From: Thiopontia sp964344135
Lineage (GTDB): Bacteria; Pseudomonadota; Gammaproteobacteria; GCF-002020875
DNA length: 27,742 nucleotides
Reading direction: 5' to 3'
Assembly: GCA_964344135.1 (NCBI GenBank)
Contig: CAYFMF010000022.1
Location: 1 to 27,742, forward strand
The notes beneath the pieces were generated by a model, which ran no database searches, was not told where the DNA came from, and worked only from the letters and a program-made list of their open reading frames with translations. Shown here in pieces: positions 1-6,660 of this stretch; positions within the stretch are counted from its first letter, which is position 1; the number at the start of each line of letters is the position of its first letter. The position numbers were made by a program, and so were the translations under genes.

Positions 1-88
1 TGGCGGAGAGAGAGGGATTCGAACCCTCGAACCGTTTCCGATTACACACTTTCCAGGCGTGCGCCTTCGACCACTCGGCCATCTCTCC
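1..88 (-). tRNA. tRNA-Ser, anticodon GGA
   Basis: Read on the minus strand this is a complete class II tRNA: acceptor stem GGAGAGA pairing with TCTCTCC, D-arm, anticodon loop CTGGAAA with anticodon GGA (plus-strand positions 52-54), a long variable arm, the T-loop GGTTCGAATCC, and an encoded CCA at the window edge (1-3). The long variable arm and the GGA anticodon identify a serine acceptor reading UCC/UCU codons. Transcription runs off the left end of the window. Its immediate upstream sequence (89-124) has no convincing sigma-70 promoter, and a second copy of its first 19 bases lies 157 bp upstream (see the repeat at 227-245). Confidence 0.97.
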
Positions 89-124
89 AGTTTGTTTTGA
101 CCAGTACAGTTACGGTCAGGGTGC

Positions 125-263
125 ATCCTTGCGCACTACTGCGTGCGCCTTGTTTCGGACATCTTGTCCTCAACCCCTTCGGGGCCAGCCTTCGGCTGTC
201 TCGGCCTGCTCCTGCAGGACCGATCAACCACTCGGCCATCTCTCCCTGAAGCTGCGCAAGGAT
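125..263. repeat. Hairpin-rich element bounded by an 11-bp inverted repeat
   Basis: The ends are a perfect 11-bp inverted repeat: ATCCTTGCGCA at 125-135 and TGCGCAAGGAT at 253-263. Inside is a run of short hairpins: GCGCAC/GTGCGC (131-136 with 143-148), GGACA/TGTCC (157-161 with 165-169), CCCC-TTC-GGGG (174-184), CAGCC-TTC-GGCTG (186-198), and a 9-bp stem with one bulge, TCGG-CCTGC-tcct-GCAGG-a-CCGA (201-223). The right part holds the tRNA-Ser fragment at 227-245. The arrangement resembles a non-coding palindromic intergenic repeat or a MITE-like remnant, but no transposase or recognised family is visible. ORFs through it look like chance frames. Confidence 0.5.
227..245 (-). repeat. Partial duplication of the tRNA-Ser 5' end
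   Basis: The 19 bases accactcggccatctctcc are identical to 70-88, which encode the acceptor 5' strand and part of the D-arm of tRNA-Ser. The copies are direct repeats with a period of 157 bp. The second copy has no anticodon arm or 3' half, so it cannot fold as a tRNA. It is either the scar of an insertion at the tRNA 5' end or a local duplication. Confidence 0.75.
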
Positions 264-287
264 ATACGGAAGTACCTTTTTCCGCAA
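259..287 (-). promoter_or_regulatory. Candidate promoter upstream of the duplicated tRNA-Ser 5' end
   Basis: On the minus strand, TTGCGG (282-287) is followed 17 bases later by TATCCT (259-264); an overlapping TATATC (261-266) gives a 15-base spacer. A GCGC-containing stretch follows, of the type often found as a discriminator at tRNA promoters. It points at the tRNA fragment and then the intact tRNA-Ser. The match is moderate and the call is inference. Confidence 0.35.
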
Positions 288-313
288 TCGAAACTTTGGC
301 GTGTCAGAGGGGG

Positions 314-724
314 TTATCCCGCCAGTATGCGGGGCCAGCGCTCATGGATGGCACTCTCCAGCTCGGGCTCAATGGTCACCACATAGATCCGGATTTCGTT
401 CTGTTCCCGCGCAAGGAGCCCCTGAACCCAGTGTCCCGGGGTGATATCAAACCAGTGGCCTCTCCCTTCGATATCCCGCTCCATAAAGCTCAGCAGCGGG
501 ATTTTTACCGGTTTTGGGAACCAGCGATCCCAGCGCCCGGAGTAGATAGAGTCAAGGCGAGCCCATCCGCCGGGAGGAAGGCTGCCCGCCTGCTGTTTTC
601 TTCTCCCCCAGGGGAGGAGCAGGCACTCTCCGCTGTGTCGCTGTACCGGTAGTCTCGCCTGCGGGTTTGGAAAGTAGACCCGTTGAGGCTCACCGTTGAG
701 CAGGTAGTAGGCGCCGCCACACAT
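314..724 (-). CDS. Compact SRAP-family (SOS response-associated, YedK/HMCES-like) protein
   Basis: This 136-residue protein begins MCGG, matching the invariant Cys2 of the SRAP family, which after Met removal forms a thiazolidine crosslink with abasic sites in single-stranded DNA. Other family landmarks are an LPWG segment (37-40), an ARLDS segment (55-59) aligning with the usual NAR-SE motif, a candidate catalytic Glu82 in FMERD, a QGLLA strand (101-105), and IHERWPRIL (126-134) aligning with the signature IHxRMPVIL, with His127 as the catalytic histidine. It is much shorter than typical SRAP proteins (about 200-220 residues), and Trp54 sits where the DNA-binding Asn is expected. The ATG lies 2 bases after the dinB stop, so the pair is probably translationally coupled and serves DNA-damage tolerance. 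The family call rests on motif recognition alone. Confidence 0.75.
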   Translation of the reverse strand: MCGGAYYLLNGEPQRVYFPNPQARLPVQRHSGECLLLPWGRRKQQAGSLPPGGWARLDSIYSGRWDRWFPKPVKIPLLSFMERDIEGRGHWFDITPGHWVQGLLAREQNEIRIYVVTIEPELESAIHERWPRILAG

Positions 725-726
725 GG

Positions 727-1959
727 TCAGATGCTCTTTCTGTCTCCATCAGGGCGCCAGGCGGGGGAGATGACGTTGGGCATGGAGGAGCGGTTCAGTA
801 TGGATGCCGGGGCGAGTGTGAACTCACCATAGCGCCGGTTGATCTGGTCGGTCACCGCGTTGATCTCTCTCCTCTCGTTCGGTGGTTCTGTAAAGAGCTC
901 CAGCTGCTGATGTTTCAGCTCTACCGGGTTCAGTGCTGTTACCTGGACCTGGTTGACCCCCTCGCCCGACCAGAGGGATTGCACGGTTTCCCGGGCCAGC
1001 CGGTAGATATGCCTGCCATCATCGGTGGGGGAGGTTTTCGGTTTTTCGATCTGCCACCCCTGCGCGGTTTTGAATCCTATATGGAACTGTGAGGCCACCA
1101 TTCCGTGTCTGCGCAGTCGTGCCCCCACCTTCTCGCTCATGTGGTGCAGATAGGTGAGTATGGTCTCCCTCTCTCTGGTCCCGGGCGGGGTCACCTTGCC
1201 GTGGCCGATGGATTTGGGGGGTGCGGTACGGGTGATCAGTGGTTCGGGATCCTTCCCCTGTGCCATCAGCCAGATCCGCTTTCCCAGGTTGCCGAACCGT
1301 CTGGAGAGGATATGGATCGGGATCCTCTTCATCTCTCCACAGCGCCTCACGCCATACTGTGCCAGATAGTCGCCAATTCCCCGGTTGATGCCACAAAGAT
1401 CCGTGACCGGTGCATCCCTGAGCCGCTCTTCAGACTCCCATGGAGGGATAATGGTGAGCCCATTGGGCTTCTTCTGTTTGGCGGCATACTTGGCGCTGCT
1501 CTTGTCCCCGCTGATGCCCACTGAACAGAGCAGGCCGGATCTATCAAGAACGGTCTTTTTGGTCAGTGCCCCGATCTGTTCCGCCGTCCCCAGCAGTCGC
1601 TGGCACCCTGTTACGTCAAGAAATGCCTCATCCACCGAGAAGATCTCGATGAGAGGGGTGATGGAGTAGAGTGCCCTCATGATTGCTGTCGAGACCTCTG
1701 CATAGTGGTTTGGGCGGGAGGGGATGCGAATCAGTCGGGGGCAGAGTCTCCTTGCCTCCGGAAGCCGCATCCCGGTTTTCACGCCATGGGCCCTCGCCTC
1801 ATAGGAGCTGGTGATGATGGTGGTTCCCTCACCTCCATTGGTGATCACCACGGGCTGTCCCTGCCACTCTGGATGGTCTCTCTGCTCCACTGAGGCAAAG
1901 AAGGCATTCATGTCAACCAGCAGGATCATGCGGTCCCAGTATCGGTTCTTGTGGATCAT
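727..1959 (-). CDS. dinB: Y-family translesion DNA polymerase (DinB / Pol IV type)
   Basis: A Y-family polymerase for error-prone bypass of damaged template. The N-terminus MILLVDMNAFFASVEQ carries the first catalytic aspartate, and IFSVDEAFLDV carries the Asp-Glu pair of the palm (about residues 110-111). A thumb/HhH region and a little-finger domain follow. Near the C-terminus QLELF matches the beta-clamp-binding consensus QLxLF, followed by about 45 extra residues. Two starts are credible: ATG at 1959 (MIHKNRYWDR, preceded by AGAGAA) and ATG at 1929 (MILLVDMNAFF); the frame is open to 2013 but the extra residues do not look like the family. It sits in an operon with the SRAP gene. I see no consensus LexA box (CTGT-N8-ACAG) upstream. 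Subfamily (DinB versus a DinB-like paralogue) is less certain than the polymerase call. Confidence 0.9.
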   Translation of the reverse strand: MIHKNRYWDRMILLVDMNAFFASVEQRDHPEWQGQPVVITNGGEGTTIITSSYEARAHGVKTGMRLPEARRLCPRLIRIPSRPNHYAEVSTAIMRALYSITPLIEIFSVDEAFLDVTGCQRLLGTAEQIGALTKKTVLDRSGLLCSVGISGDKSSAKYAAKQKKPNGLTIIPPWESEERLRDAPVTDLCGINRGIGDYLAQYGVRRCGEMKRIPIHILSRRFGNLGKRIWLMAQGKDPEPLITRTAPPKSIGHGKVTPPGTRERETILTYLHHMSEKVGARLRRHGMVASQFHIGFKTAQGWQIEKPKTSPTDDGRHIYRLARETVQSLWSGEGVNQVQVTALNPVELKHQQLELFTEPPNERREINAVTDQINRRYGEFTLAPASILNRSSMPNVISPAWRPDGDRKSI

Positions 1960-2105
1960 AATGTTCTCTATTTGTTCCCCCACCAGAATAAGGCAGGGAG
2001 CCGTGATCTGCAACAGAAGTTACTGCCGGTTTGGGAGGGGTGCCTAAAAAAGAGGCAATTCGCTGGTGGCTGAAAATAACCATGCAGGATTGTAGAAAGC
2101 TGGGG

Positions 2106-2365
2106 TTATCTACAGTGTTATCCACAGGCAGTGTGGAGAACCCGATTTCTCTCTACAACACCATGCGATTAGAAAATCGAACCAGAATACAACTTACAAA
2201 GTCTATGTAACCGACTGAATATGCATTGGATTGGAAAAGTATTTTTCAGGGAGCTCAGGTTGATTCTAAGTTGCTGTTTTTTTGTTTCCGCCCCGCTTTT
2301 TTGTGAGATTAATCATTAGATCACTCTAATATCCACAGGGATGGAGGTTCGGGTTGAGTGGATAA
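2106..2365. promoter_or_regulatory. AT-rich intergenic region with a cluster of DnaA-box-like 9-mers
   Basis: The gap between the divergent dinB and GIY-YIG genes (1960-2383) has no plausible gene. It holds TTATCTACA (2106-2114), a perfect TTATCCACA (2118-2126), reverse-strand TTCTCCACA (2132-2140), ATATCCACA (2329-2337) and reverse-strand TTATCCACT (2357-2365). All except the perfect box differ from TTATCCACA at one position. The sequence between them (about 2155-2335) is clearly more AT-rich than its surroundings. DnaA binding is an inference. Roles could include regulation of flanking replication and repair genes, DnaA titration, or an accessory origin-like site. Confidence 0.45.
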
Positions 2366-2383
2366 TTTGTGTACACTCGGTGA

Positions 2384-2659
2384 ATGCGTGACTGGTATCT
2401 CTATCTGCTTGAGTGTCAAAATGGCTACCTCTATGCGGGGATCTCAACCGATGTGGCACAACGTTTTGTGCAGCACCAACAGGGAAAGGGTGCGAAGTTC
2501 ACCCGCATCAATCCACCCATCCGTATTCTTGGCCAGCAACCGTTTTCTGACCGAAGCGGGGCCTCGGTTGCGGAGTTTCAACTGAAGAGACGTTCCAGGG
2601 AGGAGAAGCTGGAGTGGGCCAGGGGCCACCCTCTGCCGGAAATGGGGGAATTGAGTTGA
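2384..2659 (+). CDS. GIY-YIG nuclease superfamily protein (UPF0213 / YhbQ-like)
   Basis: A 91-residue single-domain GIY-YIG protein, the usual length for the UPF0213/YhbQ group. The signature is split as WYLYLLEC (4-11) and LYAGIST (16-22), followed by a conserved Arg in the DVAQRF helix (about residue 27) and the EFQLKRRSREEK helix (from about 64) with the metal-binding Glu. The translation begins MRDWYLYLLE, which fits the family start. Members of this group have been linked to DNA processing, but most are uncharacterised, so only a probable DNA-acting nuclease fold is claimed. It is transcribed towards ffs and dnaX, with the SRP RNA promoter starting just after its stop codon. Confidence 0.85.
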   Translation: MRDWYLYLLECQNGYLYAGISTDVAQRFVQHQQGKGAKFTRINPPIRILGQQPFSDRSGASVAEFQLKRRSREEKLEWARGHPLPEMGELS

Positions 2660-2677
2660 TCAACCTTGCGCCAGATT

Positions 2678-2686
2678 TGTTATGAT
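2678..2686 (+). promoter_or_regulatory. Extended -10 promoter for the SRP RNA gene
   Basis: TGTTATGAT (2678-2686) matches the extended -10 consensus TGnTATAAT with one mismatch in the hexamer. A weak TTGATC (2656-2661) lies 19 bases upstream. Transcription would begin about 2693, just ahead of the folded SRP RNA. Confidence 0.5.
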
Positions 2687-2703
2687 TGGGCGCTTAGTTT
2701 ATG

Positions 2704-2816
2704 GTCGACCGTATCGGTCCCCTCGCAATGACAGGTTGTGAACCCCGTCAGGCCCGGAAGGGAGCAGCGGCAGCAGCGGACTCATGTGCCGGGGTGTGGC
2801 TGATACGGGAGGCCGC
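2704..2816 (+). ncRNA. ffs: 4.5S RNA, bacterial signal recognition particle RNA (small type)
   Basis: The conserved domain IV core is present: GTCAGGCCCGGAAGGGAGCA (2747-2766), with the GGAA tetraloop and the asymmetric loop that binds the Ffh M-domain, answered on the 3' side by TGTGCCGGGGTGTGGCTG. The terminal stem is visible as CCGTATC (2709-2715) pairing with GATACGG (2802-2808), extended by G-U pairs. A run of six T (2819-2824) right after the stem-proximal GGCCGC is consistent with intrinsic termination. The RNA works with Ffh and FtsY to target inner-membrane proteins co-translationally. Exact ends are estimated from the pairing. The placement directly upstream of dnaX is seen in other gammaproteobacteria. 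Confidence 0.93.
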
Positions 2817-2845
2817 TCTTTTTTGGTTGTCCGGGAGGTTTCCGG

Positions 2846-4477
2846 ATGACAACAAGACAGAAGAATTGTAATCCGTCAATGTCATATCAGGTACTTGCGC
2901 GCAAGTGGCGTCCCCGTAATTTCAGCGAGATGGTGGGGCAGGAGCATGTCCTGCAGGCCCTGATCAATGCACTGGATCGGGATCAGCTTCACCACGCCTA
3001 CCTCTTTACCGGCACACGCGGTGTAGGCAAGACCACCATTGCCCGGATCTTTGCAAAATCCCTCAACTGTGAAACCAGTGGTGTCAGCTCAACCCCATGT
3101 GGCGAGTGCAGTGCCTGCCGGGAGATCGATGAGGGGCGCTTTGTTGATCTGATTGAGGTCGATGCGGCCTCCCGTACCAAGGTGGAGGAGACCCGCGAGC
3201 TGCTGGAGAACGTCCAGTACATGCCGAGCAAGGGGCGTTACAAGGTCTATCTGATCGATGAGGTCCACATGTTCTCCAACCACAGCTTCAATGCACTGTT
3301 GAAGACGCTGGAGGAGCCACCCCCCCATGTCAAGTTTCTGCTGGCAACGACCGATCCACAGAAACTGCCGGTCACCATCCGCTCTCGCTGTCTCCAGTTT
3401 AATCTCAAGCGTATTCCACAACAGAGAATCGAGGAGTATCTGGCCCACCTGCTGCAGCAGGAGGGGGTTGAGTCCGAGGGCGGTGGACTCTCCTCCATTG
3501 CGAGGGCGGCGGAAGGGAGCATGCGTGATGCCCTGAGCCTGCTGGATCAGGCAATCGCCTTTGGCGGAGGCACACTGCGTGGAGAGGAGGTCTCTGCCAT
3601 GTTGGGGACCATCGAGCAGCGTCAGTTGCTGGAGATCGTTCGTGCACTCAGTGCGGGGGATGGTGCCGGGATATTGCAGCAGGTGGAGATACTGGCCGAG
3701 CAGGCGGCAGATTTCACGGCGGTGCTGGTGGAGCTGATTGCACAGCTGCACCAGATGGCACTGCTGCAGACGATTCCCGAGGTGGCGGAGGATCGTGGGG
3801 TAGACCAGGAGTGGGTTGATCTGGCCCAGAAGGTTACGCCCGAGGATCTGCAGCTCTTCTATCAGATTGCCCTGACCGGGAGGAGGGATCTCCCGTTGGC
3901 AGCAGACCCCCGCAGTGGCCTGGAGATGGTGCTGTTGCGGATGGTTGCATTCAGACCGGTAACAGGTGGCGATAGTCGCAACCGGCCGGTCAAGTTGGCG
4001 GACTCTCGGCAATCCTCTGCACCCAGTGGGCAGCCAGGGTCGGAGGCTGCTGCACCAAAGGGCAGCTCCGGCAGCGCCGTGGTGCTCTCTCCAGAGAGCT
4101 GGGAGGAGCATGTGGGGCGTCTTGGGGTGAAAGGTGCGGCCGGGCAGCTGATACGGAATACGCAGTTTCGAGAGCAGAAGGGTGAGCGGGTGGTTCTCGA
4201 GATTGGAGAGGGGAATGGGATGCTGCTGAACAAGGCCAGGGAGAAGCAGATTGAGCAGGCGCTCTCCAGCCATCTGGGCAGGGAGGTCACCCTCTCCATT
4301 GTTACGGCACAGCAGAGTGACTCACTGGATACCCCCGCTCAGCGGGCAGAGAGACGGGCCAATCATGCACGGAGTGAGGCGGAAGAGGCGATTCGGCAGG
4401 ACGAGACCTTCCAGTCCCTGCAGAGTGCCTTTGGCGGGTCGGTGGTGGAGGGGTCGATTGAGCCCGCTGGAAAATGA
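2846..4477 (+). CDS. dnaX: DNA polymerase III tau/gamma subunit (clamp loader)
   Basis: The AAA+ ATPase of the clamp loader, which opens and loads the beta sliding clamp and, as tau, bridges the polymerase cores and helicase. Walker A is GTRGVGKT (56-63), a zinc module uses C75, C85, C88 and C91, Walker B/DEVH is at 138-141, and the SRC sensor motif at 180-182. The C-terminal third (about 410-543) holds a tau-like alpha-binding domain after a short linker, making the protein shorter than E. coli tau (643). ATG 2846 has a strong SD (GGGAGG at 2833-2838, 7-base spacing), but the family usually starts at MSYQVLARKW, ATG 2879, so either may be used. I saw no A-AAA-AAG slippery heptamer in the linker, so a separate gamma form is not evident. 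It is followed by ybaB and recR, the classic dnaX-ybaB-recR operon. Confidence 0.97.
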   Translation: MTTRQKNCNPSMSYQVLARKWRPRNFSEMVGQEHVLQALINALDRDQLHHAYLFTGTRGVGKTTIARIFAKSLNCETSGVSSTPCGECSACREIDEGRFVDLIEVDAASRTKVEETRELLENVQYMPSKGRYKVYLIDEVHMFSNHSFNALLKTLEEPPPHVKFLLATTDPQKLPVTIRSRCLQFNLKRIPQQRIEEYLAHLLQQEGVESEGGGLSSIARAAEGSMRDALSLLDQAIAFGGGTLRGEEVSAMLGTIEQRQLLEIVRALSAGDGAGILQQVEILAEQAADFTAVLVELIAQLHQMALLQTIPEVAEDRGVDQEWVDLAQKVTPEDLQLFYQIALTGRRDLPLAADPRSGLEMVLLRMVAFRPVTGGDSRNRPVKLADSRQSSAPSGQPGSEAAAPKGSSGSAVVLSPESWEEHVGRLGVKGAAGQLIRNTQFREQKGERVVLEIGEGNGMLLNKAREKQIEQALSSHLGREVTLSIVTAQQSDSLDTPAQRAERRANHARSEAEEAIRQDETFQSLQSAFGGSVVEGSIEPAGK

Positions 4478-4509
4478 TTTATTAATGTAATGGATAGACG
4501 GAGTATCGG

Positions 4510-4833
4510 ATGAAAGGTGGTCTTGGTGGCCTGATGAAGCAGGCGCAGAAAATGCAGGAAGATATGCAGAAGGCACAGGAGGAGCTCGCCTCCAGCGAGG
4601 TTGAGGGGCACTCTGGCGGAGGTCTGGTAAAGGTGGTCATGACGGGTCGTCACGAGATCCGCAGGGTGCAGATTGATGACTCTCTGGTGGGTGATGACAA
4701 GGAGATGCTGGAGGATCTGGTTGCGGCAGCAGTCAATGATGCGGTTCACAAGGTGGAGGAGAACAGCAAGGAGATGATGTCCGGAATGACTGCAGGGCTC
4801 AATCTTCCCGGCGGAATGAAGCTTCCATTCTGA
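4510..4833 (+). CDS. ybaB: YbaB/EbfC family nucleoid-associated protein
   Basis: A small (107-residue) dimeric DNA-binding protein. It has the family pattern of a glycine-rich start (MKGGLGGLMKQAQKMQEDMQ), a long N-terminal alpha helix that forms the tweezer arm, a central beta segment (GGGLVKVVMTGRHEIRRVQI), and a helical C-terminus ending LNLPGGMKLPF. It coats DNA non-specifically and is often linked to recombinational repair through its constant linkage to recR. A GGAG-type SD precedes the ATG. The recR start lies within about 10 bases after its stop, so dnaX, ybaB and recR probably form one transcript. Confidence 0.96.
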   Translation: MKGGLGGLMKQAQKMQEDMQKAQEELASSEVEGHSGGGLVKVVMTGRHEIRRVQIDDSLVGDDKEMLEDLVAAAVNDAVHKVEENSKEMMSGMTAGLNLPGGMKLPF

Positions 4834-4842
4834 TTGCCCTTC

Positions 4843-5430
4843 ATGTCGCTAATCGATGAGTTGATCGATTCGCTCCGCTGTCTTCCGGGAGTGGGCCCCA
4901 AATCGGCACAGCGGATGGCCTATCATCTGCTGGAGCGTGACCGGGATGGGGGGCGAAGGGTCGCGCAGGCGATCTCGGCGGCAGTTGAGCAGGTAGGGCG
5001 TTGTCGCAGTTGTCGTACCCTGAGTGAGAGCGATCTCTGTCTCCAGTGTGCAGATCCGAAAAGGGATGGTTCGCTGCTCTGCATTGTTGAGGGGCCGATG
5101 GATGTGCTGGCGCTGGAGCAGACGGCGAGCTATCGCGGACGCTACTTTGTGCTGATGGGCCATCTCTCGCCACTGGACGGGATCGGTCCCGCCGAGTTGG
5201 GGCTTGATCGGCTGGAACAGCGTCTCGCCGAAGGAGAGGTTCGGGAGGTGATTCTGGCAACCAACCCCACTGTAGAGGGAGAGGCAACGGCTCACTTCAT
5301 CAGTGAGATGGCCCGCTCCAGAGAGATCCAGGTGACCCGGATTGCCCACGGGGTTCCGCTCGGCGGGGAGCTGGAGTATGTCGACAGTGGCACTCTGGGC
5401 CATGCCATGGCAGGGCGTCAGGCCTACTGA
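4843..5430 (+). CDS. recR: Recombination mediator protein RecR
   Basis: RecR acts with RecF and RecO to load RecA on SSB-coated gapped DNA. Visible are the HhH segment LRCLPGVGPKSAQRMAYHLL (11-30), a C4 zinc finger (C54, C57, C66, C69), a TOPRIM domain beginning at LCIVEGPMDVLALE, and the signature ATNPTVEGEATA followed by RIAHGVPLGGELEYVD. Length is 195 residues, normal for the family. ATG 4843 is chosen because the family begins about 10 residues before the HhH motif; a TTG at 4834 would add three residues. No strong SD is seen, so coupling to ybaB is likely. Its 3' end overlaps the convergent rsgA by 7 bases. Confidence 0.97.
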   Translation: MSLIDELIDSLRCLPGVGPKSAQRMAYHLLERDRDGGRRVAQAISAAVEQVGRCRSCRTLSESDLCLQCADPKRDGSLLCIVEGPMDVLALEQTASYRGRYFVLMGHLSPLDGIGPAELGLDRLEQRLAEGEVREVILATNPTVEGEATAHFISEMARSREIQVTRIAHGVPLGGELEYVDSGTLGHAMAGRQAY

Positions 5431-6338
5431 TCACCGCTGTTGATCAGCTTTCGATAGTTCTCAATCCTGATCGCAGGAATTTTCCCCTCGGCAACAGCAG
5501 CGGTTATTGCGCAGCCAGGCTCATTGAGGTGGCGACAGTTGCTGAAGCGACACCGTCCGGCATACTGTTCAAACTCCCTGAATCCATTTCGAATCGTCTC
5601 CTCATCCAGGTCCCATATCCCAAACTCACGTATTCCCGGGGAGTCGATCAGTGATCCGCCGCACTCCAGTGGATAGAGTGTCGAGACGCTGGTGGTGTGT
5701 TTTCCCTGGCCAATTCCGTCAGAGAGGGCGCCCACCGCGATCTCCTGTTCGGGAAGCAGTGCCTTGATGATGGAGGATTTGCCCGCCCCTGAGGGGCCGA
5801 CCAGTACGCTGCTTTTCTCTTTCAGTCTCTGCTGCAGCGAATCCAGCCCCCCGCTGCTCCTGGCGCTGGTCCAGAGCAGTGGATGGTCCAGCATCTCATA
5901 GTATTGCAGCCGCTCCTCCCACTCTTTTCTCTCACTGCTGCTCAGGAGATCGCTCTTGTTGATGGCCAGGAGTGAGGGTAGCGGGATGGACTCTGCGGCA
6001 ACGATAATGCGGTCAATCTGCAGTAGATCGATGCCGGGTTGTGGTGCGGTGACAATGATGATCTGCTCAATGTTGGCCGCAATGGGCTTCCTGCGCTGGT
6101 TGAACGGGTCTGGCCGACTGAGCAGGCTTTTGCGTTCCAGCAGCTCGGTAATGACCCCCTCACTGTTCCCTGCCGGCTCCCACAGGACCTGGTCTCCTAC
6201 CGCGAGTGGCGGCAGCTTGCTGCGCTGTGCGCAGCGTACAGGGGGGTGTGGATCGATTGTCCGGTCGTTGTCGGGTTGAACAATCAGGCGGTCGCCACGG
6301 CGGGTGATGATCTGCCCCTGCAGTGGCCGTGGCTGCAT
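5424..6338 (-). CDS. rsgA: Ribosome small-subunit biogenesis GTPase RsgA
   Basis: A circularly permuted GTPase that checks late maturation of the 30S subunit. The order of motifs shows the permutation: an N-terminal OB-fold (about 1-75), then G4 NKSD (127-130), then the P-loop GPSGAGKS (181-188), then G3 DSPG (232-235). A C-terminal zinc-binding segment uses C263, C268, H270 and C276. At 304 residues it is shorter than E. coli RsgA (350), mainly at the N-terminus. The ATG lies only 4 bases after the cytochrome c stop, so it is the last gene of an M48 protease, cytochrome c, rsgA operon. In E. coli rsgA is next to orn; here two genes intervene. Confidence 0.96.
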   Translation of the reverse strand: MQPRPLQGQIITRRGDRLIVQPDNDRTIDPHPPVRCAQRSKLPPLAVGDQVLWEPAGNSEGVITELLERKSLLSRPDPFNQRRKPIAANIEQIIIVTAPQPGIDLLQIDRIIVAAESIPLPSLLAINKSDLLSSSERKEWEERLQYYEMLDHPLLWTSARSSGGLDSLQQRLKEKSSVLVGPSGAGKSSIIKALLPEQEIAVGALSDGIGQGKHTTSVSTLYPLECGGSLIDSPGIREFGIWDLDEETIRNGFREFEQYAGRCRFSNCRHLNEPGCAITAAVAEGKIPAIRIENYRKLINSGDQ

Positions 6339-6342
6339 CAGG

Positions 6343-6633
6343 TTATTCGGTGAAGTGGTAGAAGGCCTTGTTCATGTACTCGATGACATCATCCTGATCC
6401 TCGGGGAACCAGTCTGCCCCCGCACCGGTCATGGTGATGCACATGCTGACCTGTCGCTTGAGGTCAAAGAACGTCCCCAGTTTTCGCTCCTCGCGGGTAT
6501 AGACATCGGTGCCGTGACAGCGCAGGCATTCGGCATCATGCAACTCTTGTCCATTCTCCGGGTCGGCAAGGGTGCTGCCCGGAAGCAGCAGGGCAAACAG
6601 TATCGCAGGAATCAGCTTTTCTCTATGGTTCAT
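6343..6633 (-). CDS. Small periplasmic monoheme c-type cytochrome
   Basis: A 96-residue protein with an N-terminal signal peptide (basic MNHREK, hydrophobic LIPAILFALLL, probable cleavage after LADP or TLA) and a single heme c attachment motif CLRCH (36-40). The sixth heme ligand is probably one of the later Met residues (Met64, Met68 or Met87). An extra Cys65 sits in the SMCITM segment. The mature protein is about 73 residues, small for class I cytochrome c, and I cannot assign a named subfamily. It is expected to shuttle electrons in the periplasm. It is 27 bases after the M48 protease gene and 4 bases before rsgA, hence co-transcribed with both. Confidence 0.88.
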   Translation of the reverse strand: MNHREKLIPAILFALLLPGSTLADPENGQELHDAECLRCHGTDVYTREERKLGTFFDLKRQVSMCITMTGAGADWFPEDQDDVIEYMNKAFYHFTE

Positions 6634-6660
6634 GGTTGTGGATCCATTGTTGGTGGTTCT

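Noticed and set aside
125..263. CRISPR array
   Set aside because: The hairpins differ in sequence and spacing, and there are no regular repeats with spacers or cas genes.
42..287. Minus-strand ORF of 81 codons running through the tRNA-Ser gene and hairpin element
   Set aside because: It overlaps a clear tRNA, has no family signal, and its residues follow the hairpin repeats.
143..652. Plus-strand ORF of 169 codons opposite the SRAP gene
   Set aside because: It lies antisense to a coding sequence with recognisable SRAP motifs and has no SD or domain signal.
1960..2160. LexA-controlled SOS promoter for dinB
   Set aside because: CTGTGGATAACACTGT looks similar at first but ends in CTGT rather than ACAG, and it overlaps a DnaA box.
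2040..2380. Chromosomal origin oriC
   Set aside because: dnaA, dnaN and gidA are not nearby, and only one DnaA box is perfect, so oriC is not supported. The weaker site call is kept as a finding.
3089..4273. Long minus-strand ORF of 394 codons opposite dnaX
   Set aside because: The translation is Leu/Gln/His-rich, typical of antisense frames of GC-rich genes, and dnaX is certain.
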